A stretch of 64,000 bases of DNA, taken from assembly GCF_020026305.1 (NCBI RefSeq), contig NZ_CP075691.1, positions 3,100,001 to 3,164,000 on the forward strand, given 5' to 3'. The notes under the pieces are model-generated. The model was not told the DNA's origin. It saw only the letters and a list, made by a program, of their open reading frames with translations, and ran no database searches. A program made the position numbers and the translations under genes. The stretch comes from Streptomyces sp. 135. GTDB lineage: Bacteria > Actinomycetota > Actinomycetes > Streptomycetales > Streptomycetaceae. Shown one piece after another: positions 35,663 to 44,955 of this stretch (the first letter of the stretch is position 1; every line of letters begins with the position of its first letter).

Positions 35663-37107
35663 TGCCCGAATCCCTCACCCCCCTCACCCCTCTCTCCCCC
35701 CTCACCTTTCCCGCCGGTTTCCTCTGGGGCGCCGCTACCTCCGCGTACCAGATCGAGGGCGCCGTGCGCGAGGACGGCCGCACCCCCTCCATCTGGGACA
35801 CCTTCAGCCATACGCCGGGACGCACGGTCGGCGGTGACACCGGTGACGTCGCCGTCGAGCACTACCACCGCTACCGCGACGACGTGGCGCTCATGGCGGA
35901 CCTCGGCCTGAACGCCTACCGGTTCTCCGTCTCCTGGTCGCGGGTGCAGCCCACCGGGCGCGGCCCCGCCGTCCAGCGCGGCCTGGACTTCTACCGGCGC
36001 CTTGTCGACGAGCTGCTCGCCAAGGGCATCGCGCCCGCCGTGACGCTCTACCACTGGGACCTGCCGCAGGAGCTGGAGGACGCGGGCGGCTGGCCGGCGC
36101 GCGAGACGGCGTACCGCTTCGCCGAGTACGCGGGTTTCGTCGCCGAGGCGCTGGGCGACCGCGTCGAGTCCTGGATCACGCTCAACGAACCGTGGTGCAG
36201 CGCCTTCCTCGGCTACGGCTCCGGCGTGCACGCCCCCGGCCGCACCGACCCCGCGGCCGCCCTCCACGCCGCGCACCACCTCAACCTCGCGCACGGGCTC
36301 GGTACGCAAGCGCTGCGCGCCGCCCTGCCGGCTCGCGCCCGTGTCGCGGTGAGCCTCAACTCCGCGGTGGTCAGGGCGGTCTCCGGCTCCGCGCAGGACC
36401 TGGACGCCGGGCGGCGCATCGACAACCTCGCCAACGGCGTCTTCCACGGGCCGATGCTGCACGGCGCCTACCCGGCGGATCTGCTGACGGACACGGCCCG
36501 GATCACCGACTGGTCCTGCGTCAAGGACGGCGACCTGGCCGCCATCCACCAGCCGCTGGACGCGCTGGGCCTCAACTACTACACGCCTGCGCTGGTGTCG
36601 GCCGCCCCCGAAGGCGGCAGCTCGAGCGCCGACGGGCATGGCGCGAGCGACCACTCCCCCTGGCCCTCGGCCGAGGACGTGGCCTTCCACCAGACGCCGG
36701 GCGAGCGCACCGAGATGGGCTGGACCATCGACCCGACGGGGCTGCACGAGCTGATCATGCGGTACACGCGGGAGGCGCCGGGGCTGCCGCTGTACATCAC
36801 GGAGAACGGGGCGGCCTGCGACGACAAGCCCGATCCGGACGGCCGCGTCCACGATCCGGAGCGCATCGCCTACCTCCACGGCCATCTGGCCGCCGTCCGC
36901 CGCGCCATCACCGACGGCGCCGACGTCCGCGGCTACTACCTCTGGTCGCTCCTGGACAACTTCGAATGGGCGTACGGCTACAGCAAGCGCTTCGGGGCGG
37001 TCTACGTCGACTACGAGACGCAGGCCCGCATCCCGAAGTCCAGCGCCCACTGGTACGCGACGGTCGCCGGCGCGGGGGCGCTGCCGCGGGAGCTGGTGCT
37101 GGACTGA
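35662..37107 (+). CDS. bglC: Cytoplasmic beta-glucosidase (GH1)
   Basis: 481 residues, no signal peptide. GH1 barrel: N-terminal [19 protein letters not shown], acid/base E176 in TLNEPW, nucleophile E381 in YITENG, and the aglycone-site [18 protein letters not shown] near the C-terminus. It splits imported cellobiose/cellotriose into glucose. As the enzyme that destroys the CebR inducer, it shapes induction of its own operon. A Ser-rich insertion ([16 protein letters not shown], about 315-330) sits in a surface loop. Confidence 0.94.
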   Translation: MPESLTPLTPLSPLTFPAGFLWGAATSAYQIEGAVREDGRTPSIWDTFSHTPGRTVGGDTGDVAVEHYHRYRDDVALMADLGLNAYRFSVSWSRVQPTGRGPAVQRGLDFYRRLVDELLAKGIAPAVTLYHWDLPQELEDAGGWPARETAYRFAEYAGFVAEALGDRVESWITLNEPWCSAFLGYGSGVHAPGRTDPAAALHAAHHLNLAHGLGTQALRAALPARARVAVSLNSAVVRAVSGSAQDLDAGRRIDNLANGVFHGPMLHGAYPADLLTDTARITDWSCVKDGDLAAIHQPLDALGLNYYTPALVSAAPEGGSSSADGHGASDHSPWPSAEDVAFHQTPGERTEMGWTIDPTGLHELIMRYTREAPGLPLYITENGAACDDKPDPDGRVHDPERIAYLHGHLAAVRRAITDGADVRGYYLWSLLDNFEWAYGYSKRFGAVYVDYETQARIPKSSAHWYATVAGAGALPRELVLD

Positions 37108-37134
37108 ACCGGTGCGGGTGGGCGGGGGCTGGTC

Positions 37135-37163
37135 GCGCAGTTCCCCGCGCCCCTAAGGGGCGC
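37135..37163. repeat. Dispersed repeat copy 3 (reverse) fused to a terminator hairpin
   Basis: GCGCAGTTCCCCGCGCCCC at 37135-37153 is the exact reverse complement of the 19-bp repeat; it runs into GCGCCCC-TAA-GGGGCGC (37147-37163), a 7-bp stem with 3-base loop. It fills the 56-bp gap between convergent bglC and the sensor kinase gene, so it probably terminates both. Confidence 0.85.
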
Positions 37164-38533
37164 TCAGCCCCGCCCCCGCCCCCGCCTACGCCGACCCACC
37201 GCACCCCCACGCCCCCGCTCACGCCCACCCCGCTGAAGCCACACCCGGACCTCCGCCCCGCCAAGCACCGAGCCACCGACCCGCACATCCCCGCCCGTCG
37301 ACTCCGCCAGGCGCCGCACGATGTCCAGGCCGAGCCCCGTGGAGCCGTCCTCCCCCGAACCCGCGCCCCGCGCCAGCGCCGCCTCGGGGTCGGCGATCCC
37401 CGGCCCGGCATCGGAGACGAGGACGATCACCGCGTCCTCACCGCTGTGCACGTCCACCGAGAACGCCGTGCCCTCAAGCGTGTGCCGGAAGACGTTGCCG
37501 AGCAACGCGTCGACCGCGGCGACCAGCTCGGCCCGCGCCACCGGTATGCGGACCGGCCGCTCCACCCCCGCGAGCCGCACCTCCCGCCCCTCGTCCTCCG
37601 CCAGCGCCGACCAGAACGCCATCCGCTCCCGGATCACCTCGGCGGCGTCGCAGCCCGCCCCGGCACCGACCGCCGCCCCGGTCCGCGGCTTCGCGTCCCG
37701 CGCCGTGCGGATGATCGTGTCGACCTCGCGCTCCAGCGTCTCGACGGCCGTACGGGTCTGCTCGGCCGCCGGACCGTCGCCGAGCGAGGCCGCGTTCAGC
37801 CGCAGCACGGTGAGCGGCGTGCGCAACCGGTGGGAGAGGTCGGCCGCCAGCTCCCGTTCGCCTGTGAGGAGTTGGACGACCTGGTCGGCCATGGAGTTGA
37901 ACGCGACCGCCGCCAGCCGCAGTTCGGTCGGCCCCTCCTCCGGTACCCGCGCCCCCAGCTTCCCCTCCCCGAGGTCGTGCGCGGCGCCCACCAGCCGCTT
38001 CGCCGGCTGGACCATGCGTACGCCGAGCCGGTCCGCGACCGCCACCGAGCCGATGACGAGCGCGACGCCGACGCCCGCGAGCACCAGCCATGCCGTGGTC
38101 ACGCCGTTGCTGACCTCGGCCTCGGGAACGTAGATCTCCACGACCGCCGTCCCGGAGCTGAGCGCGGTCGGCTGGAGGACCACGAAGCCGCCGGGCACCC
38201 CGGTGGTCCTGGCCCGACCCTCCTCGCGGGTGGCCGCCACGGCCCGCGCGTCGGCCCTCGGGTCACCGACCTCGAAGGCGGGGGCGTCGCCGATGGCCGG
38301 TACGTGGACGGCCATCCGCCCTTCGCCGCCCGCCTCGGACGTGGCGACGGCCCGGGTCAGCTCCGCGCGGTCGGTGGTGATGGAGAGCGTGGGGCCCATG
38401 CCCGCGCCGTGCCGCTCCGCGTTCGAGAGGGCGCGGTCCCTGGCCATCTCCTTGACGACGAGGCCGAGCGGTACCGCGAAGGCCACCACGACCATCGTCG
38501 TGACGGCCAGGCAGACCTTGACGAGGGCCCACC

Positions 38534-38537
<4 letters not shown>
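37164..38537 (-). CDS. Sensor histidine kinase
   Basis: 457 residues from GTG 38537, which overlaps the response-regulator stop by 4 bp. Two membrane helices (about 5-28 and 147-168) bracket a ~120-residue extracytoplasmic sensor; then HAMP, dimerisation domain with phospho-acceptor H236 in DLSHRLRTPLTVLRL, and ATPase domain with LLGNVFRHT (N box), DAGPGIADP and STGLGLDIVRRLAE (G boxes). The C-terminus is a run of Arg/Gly. Signal unknown. Partner is the OmpR-type regulator upstream. Confidence 0.92.
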
Positions 38538-39238
<701 letters not shown>

Positions 39239-39316
39239 GGGCGGCACCGTACGCCATACGGAGGAACGCGGTCCTCGGGGGACAGCGCCGCGCCGCGTGG
39301 TGCAGTATGGCCCGCG

Positions 39317-39898
39317 ATGCGCAGAGGATTCGTACACGCAATCGCATGGTCGCTGGCCACGGGCGCGGCGGTCACGCTGTCGTGGTGGGGCGTCCACACG
39401 GTGCTGACGGGCACCGCCTACGACCCGCCGCGCGCCCTGCCGCTCGCGGCCGACGGCGGCGGCCAGGACCGCGCGGAGGCGCTGTCGTCCTCGACGCACC
39501 GTCCCGACCCGTCACCGGCCGCGAAACCGCCCCGGTCCGCTGAGCCCACGAAGCCCCCGCGAGCCCCGAAGTCCTCCGCGCCGGCCAAGACCCGCACCGA
39601 GGCGACGCGCGGCGACACGCCCCCGCCACCCGTCGGCACCGGCAAAGACATGGGCACCGGCACCGACACGGGCACGGGCACGGTGCGGAGCTACCGCACC
39701 GACGGCGGCCGGGTCGCCTTCGACCTCGGCAAGGAGTCCGCGACGCTGGTCTCGGCGACCCCGGCGGCGGGCTGGTCGGTGCGGACGTGGAAGCAGGACA
39801 CGTGGATCCGCGTGCAGTTCACCTCGGGCGCGGACAGGGTCTCGGTGTTCTGCACCTGGCACGACACCGCGCCCCGGGTCGAGATCAACTCGTACTGA
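39317..39898 (+). CDS. Membrane-anchored protein with proline-rich linker
   Basis: 193 residues. One N-terminal membrane helix (about 7-30, AIAWSLATGAAVTLSWWGVHTVL), a Pro/Lys/Ser-rich stalk (about 55-120) including GTGKDMGTGTDTGTGT repeats, and a small beta-rich C-terminal domain (about 125-193) with several aromatic residues and one cysteine (VSVFCTWHD). Looks like an extracytoplasmic domain on a cell-wall-spanning stalk. No family recognised. Divergent from the two-component genes, which might sense or control it. Confidence 0.7.
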   Translation: MRRGFVHAIAWSLATGAAVTLSWWGVHTVLTGTAYDPPRALPLAADGGGQDRAEALSSSTHRPDPSPAAKPPRSAEPTKPPRAPKSSAPAKTRTEATRGDTPPPPVGTGKDMGTGTDTGTGTVRSYRTDGGRVAFDLGKESATLVSATPAAGWSVRTWKQDTWIRVQFTSGADRVSVFCTWHDTAPRVEINSY

Positions 39899-39907
39899 CG
39901 CGCGACG

Positions 39908-40768
39908 TCACCTGAAGACGGACGGCGGCGGCGCCGGCGAGGCGACCGCGCCGGCGTCCGTCACGACGGCCGCCCCTCCGCTGAAGTCCCGCAGCCCGCG
40001 CCCGTGTTCGACCCTGGCGGGGTGCGGGTCGCTCGCGCTGCGCCGGGTCAGCTCGGCGACGGGCAGCTCCTGGTCGCAGCCGAGGAGCACGGCGTTGCCG
40101 AACCGCTTGCCGCGCAGCACGGCGGGGTCGGCGACGAGCGCGAGTTCGGGGAAGAGCGCGGCGGCGGTGGCGAGCTGGCCGCGCAGATGTGCGAGCGGCG
40201 GCCCGTCGGCGAGGTTGGCCACGTAGTACCCGCCGGGCGCCAGGACCCGGCGTACATCGGTGAGGAACTCCGTGCTGGTGAGGTGCGCGGGGGTGCGGGC
40301 GCCGCTGAAGACGTCGGCGATGACGAGGTCCGCCCAGCCGTCGGCGATCTTCGCGAGGCCTTCGCGGGCGTCGGTGCCGCGCACCCGGACGCGGGCCTGC
40401 GGATCCAGCGGCAGCTCGCGCCGGACGAGTTGGATGAGCGCGGTGTCGCGCTCGACGATCTGCTGGGTGGAGCGGGGCCGGGTCGCCGCTATGTACCGGG
40501 CGAGGGTGAAGGCGCCGCCGCCGAGGTGCACCGCCCGTATCGGCCTGCCCGCGGGCGCGACGAGGTCGGCGATGTGGCCGATCCTGCGCTGGTACTCGAA
40601 GTCGAGGTACATGGGGTCGTCGAGGTCCACGTGGGACTGCGGGGCGCCGTCCACGAGCAGCGTCCACGCGCGCGGCCTGTCCCGGTCGGGCATGAGTTCG
40701 GCGAGCCCGCCGTCCACCTTCTCGACGACGGCCTCGGACCCTTCCCGGGATCGCCTGTTCCTTGCCAT
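39908..40768 (-). CDS. Spermidine synthase-like SAM-dependent methyltransferase fold protein
   Basis: 286 residues from ATG 40768; a longer open frame upstream lacks support. Rossmann fold with VHLGGGAFTLARYIA (about 97-111, SAM/dcSAM-binding glycine loop), acidic VERDTALIQLVRRELP and VIADVFSGARTPAHLTSTEFLTDVRRVLAPGGYYVAN. Polyamine-synthase family members in actinobacteria are often not true spermidine synthases; the active-site proton acceptor Asp is in DVFSG. Convergent with the stalked membrane protein (9 bp gap). Confidence 0.82.
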   Translation of the reverse strand: MARNRRSREGSEAVVEKVDGGLAELMPDRDRPRAWTLLVDGAPQSHVDLDDPMYLDFEYQRRIGHIADLVAPAGRPIRAVHLGGGAFTLARYIAATRPRSTQQIVERDTALIQLVRRELPLDPQARVRVRGTDAREGLAKIADGWADLVIADVFSGARTPAHLTSTEFLTDVRRVLAPGGYYVANLADGPPLAHLRGQLATAAALFPELALVADPAVLRGKRFGNAVLLGCDQELPVAELTRRSASDPHPARVEHGRGLRDFSGGAAVVTDAGAVASPAPPPSVFR

Positions 40769-40823
40769 CAGACCATTATCGGCGTACGCGGACGAAGCGG
40801 CCCGGCGGCGGTGGGGGGACCGG

Positions 40824-41318
40824 TCAGCGGCAGTTGTCGGCGGCCTCGATGGTGCGGGCCGCCTGGCCGAGCGCGGCCCGCAGGACGGTGGGGTCCGTGA
40901 CGGGGTCGGTCTCGCCGCCCGGCGGCAGGAGCCAGCCGGTGCCCGCGACCGGCGGTTCGGGGACGGCGGGCCCGGGGTCCGGCTCAGGGACGAGGCGCGC
41001 GCCGCGTCCGGAGGTCTGTGTGCAGGCGCTGCCCGGCAGGTCCCAGCCGTCGGCGGTGCCGGGCGGCACCAGGAAGCCGAGGGTGTCGCAGCTCCCGTCG
41101 TGCAGGACGGGGCCGATGGTGTCGCCCGCGCCGCGGCGCAGGATGTCGACCGCTTCGAGGCCCTGCCGGGCCGGGACGGTGACGAGGTCACAGCATTCGT
41201 CGTCGCAGGGTCCCGCGTCGCGGGGTGGCGCGCTGCCGTCCTGGGTGGGCCGGTGCCGTGCCGTCGTCTGCGAGGCCGCGGACGTGCCGCTGTCCGTACG
41301 GGAGTCGCTGTTCTGCAT
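40824..41318 (-). CDS. Hypothetical conserved streptomycete protein
   Basis: 164 residues from ATG 41318 (GGAG 7 bases upstream); an ATG 35 codons earlier gives an implausible basic extension. Low-complexity polar N-terminus, then a cysteine-containing segment CDDECCDLVTVPARQGLEAVDIL and a Pro/Gly-rich C-terminal half (LGFLVPPGTADGWDLPGSACTQT, GTGWLLPPGG), ending in a short helix QAARTIEAADNCR. Six cysteines in total. No function recognised. Divergent from the XRE-TPR regulator. Confidence 0.65.
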   Translation of the reverse strand: MQNSDSRTDSGTSAASQTTARHRPTQDGSAPPRDAGPCDDECCDLVTVPARQGLEAVDILRRGAGDTIGPVLHDGSCDTLGFLVPPGTADGWDLPGSACTQTSGRGARLVPEPDPGPAVPEPPVAGTGWLLPPGGETDPVTDPTVLRAALGQAARTIEAADNCR

Positions 41319-41630
41319 GCCGATCTCCAACAAGGGGGACCCCTCCGCGCGAGTGCGGGAGCTGTTCGGATCTCCCACTCCACATGGTTCAACGCGACTC
41401 TGCGTCAACAGGCACTGCGGCACGCCGCCGCAAAGGATGGCAGTTCATGGCAGATCGTGGGTGAGATATCCGGTTTGTAGCCAAACACCGTGTGTCGAAC
41501 CCATCACAGCGGGTACGTTCGTGCTCCGCCGGAACAGGGGGCAGCCCCGCGAGAATCCCGTGCGCGGGTGCCGCGTCCAGTGCGCCAGCGTGTGCGCGGT
41601 CCGGCACGCTCCGCACGAGAGGGTCCGGCC
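41319..41630. other. Divergent intergenic region, hypothetical protein / XRE-TPR regulator
   Basis: 312 bp with unusually low G+C for the window. A small dyad GTTTG-TAGC-CAAAC lies at about 41473-41486. It should contain both promoters; no clear hexamers identified. Confidence 0.4.
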
Positions 41631-43160
41631 ATGGCGTCGTCACCGATGGCATCGTCAACTCAGTCCCCGCGACCGAACCTTGCCTTCCGGCAGCTGCGCG
41701 GACCGCGCTCGCCCGGCGAGTTCGCCGCGGCGGTCCGGCGGGCCGCGCGCGAGATCGGTGAGCGTGTCAGCTGCGACGCGCGCTACGTCGGACGCGTGGA
41801 GGCGGGCGAGATCCGTTGCCCCAACTACGCCTACGAGCGTGTGTTCCTGCACATGTTCCCGGGCCGGACGCTGGCCGACCTGGGGTTCGCGCCCCGTGCG
41901 CAGGTCCGCGGCAGGGGAGCGCGCGCCGACGCCAAGGCGCCGCCCGTCCCCGCCGTGATCCGTCCGCACGGGCCCCACCGGCCCAGCATTACGGACCGGC
42001 CCAGCACCACGGACCGATCCAGCACCACGAACAAGCCGCACACCACGATCCAGTTGTACGAGTCCCATCCGTCCGGGTCCGACCCCCGCGCCTGCGATCC
42101 GTACGCGATCCAGACTCACGAGGAGAGCGACGTGCAACGTCGCGCATTCATGACCGGCTCCACCGCCGCCGTGGCCACCGCGTCCCTGGCACCCATCGGG
42201 CTGGCCCTGGGCGGACCGGCCGAGGCCGCCGCCCGGCGCGGCCGCAGGATCGGCGAGGCCGAGGCAGACGCGGTCGAGGAGGCCGTGCGCAAGATCAGGC
42301 TGCTCGACGACCGGCACGGCGCCGACGGCCTCTACCGGCGCGCCGCCGCCCCGCTGCGCACCGCCTACACCCTGCTCGACGCGGGCACCACCCGGCAGTC
42401 CGCCTCGGACCGGCTGCACGCCTGCGCCGGGGAACTGGCCATCTCGGTGGGCTGGTTGGCGCACGACTCGGGTCGCTTCGACGACGCCCGCTCGCACTAC
42501 GCCGAGGCACTCGCCACGGCCCGGGTCGCCGGAGACCCCGGCCTGGAGGCGCACGCCTTCTGCAACACCGCCTTCCTCGCGCGCGACGCCGGGCGCCCCC
42601 GGGAGGCCGTGCGTGCCGCGCAGGCGGGCACCCACGCCGCGCGGCACGGCGGCTCGCACCGGCTGCTCTCGCTGCTCGCGCTGCGTGAGGCCGGGGGCTG
42701 GGCGGGGCTCGGCGACCGCGTGGGCTGCGAGCAGTCGCTGGCCCGTGCGCACGCCCTCTTCCAGCGGGGGGCCTCGGACGCCGACCCGGAGTGGATGAGC
42801 TTCTACGGCCCGGCCGAGCTGGAAGGCCTGGAGGCGCAGTGCTGGTCGGCGCTCGGCGACTGGGAACGGGCGGCCCGGCACGCGCGGCGCGCGGCGGCCA
42901 CGGCCTCCGCGCAGACCCCCCAGTTCACCCGGAACATCGCGCTCTACACCGCCGAGCTGGCCGACGACCTGGCGCGCGCGGGACGCCCCGACGAGGCGGC
43001 GACGGCGGGCCTGCGGGTGCTGGCGCTCCTCGACGAGGTGCAGTCGTCCCGCATCCAGTCGATGCTCGCCGCGACCGCGCGGGTGCTGCTGCCGCACCGC
43101 AGGGCCACCGGGGTGGGCGGCTTCCTGGAGCGGCACGCCGCGCTGCCGCGGGCCGTGTAG
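41631..43160 (+). CDS. XRE-like regulator with TPR domain (NsdA-type)
   Basis: 509 residues from ATG 41631 (GAGAGGG upstream). N-terminal DNA-binding-type domain about 15-80 ([56 protein letters not shown]), a Thr/Ser-rich linker with imperfect DRPSTT repeats (about 118-138), then a segment QRRAFMTGSTAAVATASLAP (about 170-190) that looks like a twin-arginine or membrane-spanning stretch, and a helical C-terminal half with TPR-like repeats (220-500). Resembles the NsdA family of developmental regulators (recalled). Position of the RR-hydrophobic segment inside a regulator is a family oddity worth noting. Confidence 0.8.
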   Translation: MASSPMASSTQSPRPNLAFRQLRGPRSPGEFAAAVRRAAREIGERVSCDARYVGRVEAGEIRCPNYAYERVFLHMFPGRTLADLGFAPRAQVRGRGARADAKAPPVPAVIRPHGPHRPSITDRPSTTDRSSTTNKPHTTIQLYESHPSGSDPRACDPYAIQTHEESDVQRRAFMTGSTAAVATASLAPIGLALGGPAEAAARRGRRIGEAEADAVEEAVRKIRLLDDRHGADGLYRRAAAPLRTAYTLLDAGTTRQSASDRLHACAGELAISVGWLAHDSGRFDDARSHYAEALATARVAGDPGLEAHAFCNTAFLARDAGRPREAVRAAQAGTHAARHGGSHRLLSLLALREAGGWAGLGDRVGCEQSLARAHALFQRGASDADPEWMSFYGPAELEGLEAQCWSALGDWERAARHARRAAATASAQTPQFTRNIALYTAELADDLARAGRPDEAATAGLRVLALLDEVQSSRIQSMLAATARVLLPHRRATGVGGFLERHAALPRAV

Positions 43161-43187
43161 GCGTACGCCCGGTGAAGGCCCGGACCG

Positions 43188-43781
43188 CTAGGCCAGGTGG
43201 CCCGTCTCGTTCCACGACTCGATGGCGGGCTCTCCATAGGCCCAGCCGAGGACCGAGAGGGACGTCGGGTTGAGGCGGATGCGGGCCGCGAAGCCGATGT
43301 CGAGGCCGAGCCAGCGCGCGCCGATGACCCGCAGGATGTGGCCGTGCGCGAAGACCAGCACGTCGCGGTCCGCGCTCCTGGCCCACTCGACCACCTCATC
43401 CGCGCGGGCGGAGACCTGTGCGAGCGTCTCGCCGCCGGGGACGCCGTCGCGCCAGATGAGCCAGCCGGGCCGCATCGCCTGGATGTCGGCCGGGGTCAAG
43501 CCGTCGTAGTCGCCGTAGTCGAACTCCATGAGCGTGTCCCACGGGCGGGCGCGGTCCCCGAAGCCGGCGATCTCGCAGGTCTCCCGCGCGCGGGCGAGCG
43601 GACTCGTGCGCACCTCGACGTCCGGGAGGCCGTCGTAGGGCGCGCGGTGCAGCCGCTCGCCCAGGAGCTTCGCGCCCCGCCGGCCCTCGTCGAGGAGCGG
43701 GATGTCCGTCCTGCCGGTGTGTTTCCCGGACAGTGACCATTCCGTCTGTCCGTGCCGGGCCAGCAGGATGCGGGGTGCCAT
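43188..43781 (-). CDS. Histidine phosphatase family protein (phosphoglycerate mutase-like)
   Basis: 197 residues from ATG 43781 with GGAGAG upstream; another ATG at 43796 adds five residues. RHG motif ARHGQTEW with phospho-acceptor H10, arginine of [14 protein letters not shown], acid/base E in [10 protein letters not shown], second histidine in [14 protein letters not shown]. Cofactor-independent small phosphatase; the substrate may be a sugar phosphate. Convergent with the XRE-TPR gene (27 bp). Confidence 0.9.
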   Translation of the reverse strand: MAPRILLARHGQTEWSLSGKHTGRTDIPLLDEGRRGAKLLGERLHRAPYDGLPDVEVRTSPLARARETCEIAGFGDRARPWDTLMEFDYGDYDGLTPADIQAMRPGWLIWRDGVPGGETLAQVSARADEVVEWARSADRDVLVFAHGHILRVIGARWLGLDIGFAARIRLNPTSLSVLGWAYGEPAIESWNETGHLA

Positions 43782-44001
43782 GGGGGGACTCTCCAAGCTT
43801 TTCGTGCTCTCCGCGGACAGGGCGCGTCCGCCCCTCCATCATCACCCACCCGTGATCGACGCCTCGTCCGGCCCGGCAACCCCTGGGCCGGTCCCTGCGT
43901 CCCCTACCTCCGGGGGACGGCACCCCCGCGGTCCTCGCGTACGCCGTAAAGTGACGCGCCGGGCCACACCGAGTGAACAGAGATGATGGGGGACCGACCG
44001 G

Positions 44002-44955
44002 ATGCCGAAGAAGGACGTACCAGGCACCGGCCGCATAAACGGGCACCAGTTGCGCTGGTGGACCGAGCTGCCGCTGATCGTGCTGGTGTACGCCGCGTAC
44101 TCGGCGGGGCGGCTGCTCGCGCGGGGGGACGTCTCCAGCGCCGTCGACCACGGTGTCGGGATCCTCAGGGCCGAGCAGTTCCTGCGGCTCGACGCGGAGA
44201 CCCCGCTGAACCGTCTCTTCACCGCCCACGCCTGGATCGGCGTCCCCGCCGACTTCTGGTACGCCTCGCTGCACTATCTCGTCACGCCCGCCGTGCTGGT
44301 CTGGCTCTTCCGCAGCCGCGCGGTGCACTACCGCGCGGCACGCGCGTGGCTGATGATCTCCACCCTGATCGGCCTGGTCGGCTTCACGCTCCTGCCGACG
44401 TGTCCGCCGCGGCTGCTGAGCGCGGGCCACGGCTTCATCGACACCATGGCGCAGTACAGCGACTACGGCTGGTGGGGAGCCGAGGCGAGCGCGCCGCGCG
44501 GGCTCGGCGGCATGACCAACCAGTACGCGGCCATGCCGAGCCTCCACGTGGGGTGGGCGCTGTGGTGCGGCGTGATGCTGTGGCGGCACGGGCGCTCGCC
44601 GCTGGTGCGGGCCGCCGCGGTCGCCTATCCGCTCATCACCACGCTCGTCGTGATGGGCACCGCCAACCACTACTTCTTCGACGCGGTCGCGGGCGCCGCC
44701 GTGATGGGCGTCGGGCTGCTGCTCGTACGGCCCGTGCAGCGGCTCACGGGGCCGGTGATGGAGCGGCTGCGGGAGCGGTTCACGCGGGCCGCTGCGGTCG
44801 CGTCCGCCCCAGAGTCCTCAATTGTCAGTGGCGAGTGCCAGACTTCGCCGGGTGAGCGATTTCCCCGACAGCGCAAGCACAGTGCCGTCCCCGGCGCCGA
44901 GCCGAGCGTCCACGCCGTCGACGCGGCGGACAGCGCTGCGGCACCGGCTCGCTGA
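44002..44955 (+). CDS. PAP2-family membrane phosphatase / inositolphosphotransferase-like
   Basis: 317 residues with six membrane helices. PAP2/aureobasidin-type motifs: AMPSLHVGWALW (motif 2, His) and TANHYFFDAVAGA (motif 3, catalytic His-Asp). Such enzymes dephosphorylate lipid phosphates or transfer inositol phosphate groups. The last 50 residues (after RLRERFTRAAAVAS) are hydrophilic and unlike the family; they are read through the promoter and first codons of the next gene, so the natural stop may have been lost and the C-terminus extended. The 220-bp upstream gap contains the promoters of this gene and the phosphatase. Confidence 0.85.
   Translation: MPKKDVPGTGRINGHQLRWWTELPLIVLVYAAYSAGRLLARGDVSSAVDHGVGILRAEQFLRLDAETPLNRLFTAHAWIGVPADFWYASLHYLVTPAVLVWLFRSRAVHYRAARAWLMISTLIGLVGFTLLPTCPPRLLSAGHGFIDTMAQYSDYGWWGAEASAPRGLGGMTNQYAAMPSLHVGWALWCGVMLWRHGRSPLVRAAAVAYPLITTLVVMGTANHYFFDAVAGAAVMGVGLLLVRPVQRLTGPVMERLRERFTRAAAVASAPESSIVSGECQTSPGERFPRQRKHSAVPGAEPSVHAVDAADSAAAPAR
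44822..44844 (+). promoter_or_regulatory. PafBC-type (RecA-NDp) DNA-damage promoter driving the nuclease-helicase operon
   Basis: TTGTCAGTG (44822-44830), then 8 bases, then CAGACT (44839-44844). The consensus of the LexA-independent actinobacterial damage promoter recognised with PafBC is TTGTCRGTG-N8-TAnnnT; only the first base of the -10 differs. Start of transcription would fall at about 44851-44852, on the GTG start codon of the nuclease gene, giving a leaderless mRNA. The promoter lies inside the 3' end of the PAP2 gene. Confidence 0.88.

Noticed and set aside
31022..37107. Thaxtomin-type virulence link of the CebR system
   Set aside because: No thaxtomin genes are in the window; the cello-oligosaccharide operon alone is common in saprophytic streptomycetes.
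40824..41423. Longer start for the 164-residue hypothetical protein
   Set aside because: The extra 35 codons lack a ribosome binding site, while ATG 41318 has GGAG at the right distance.
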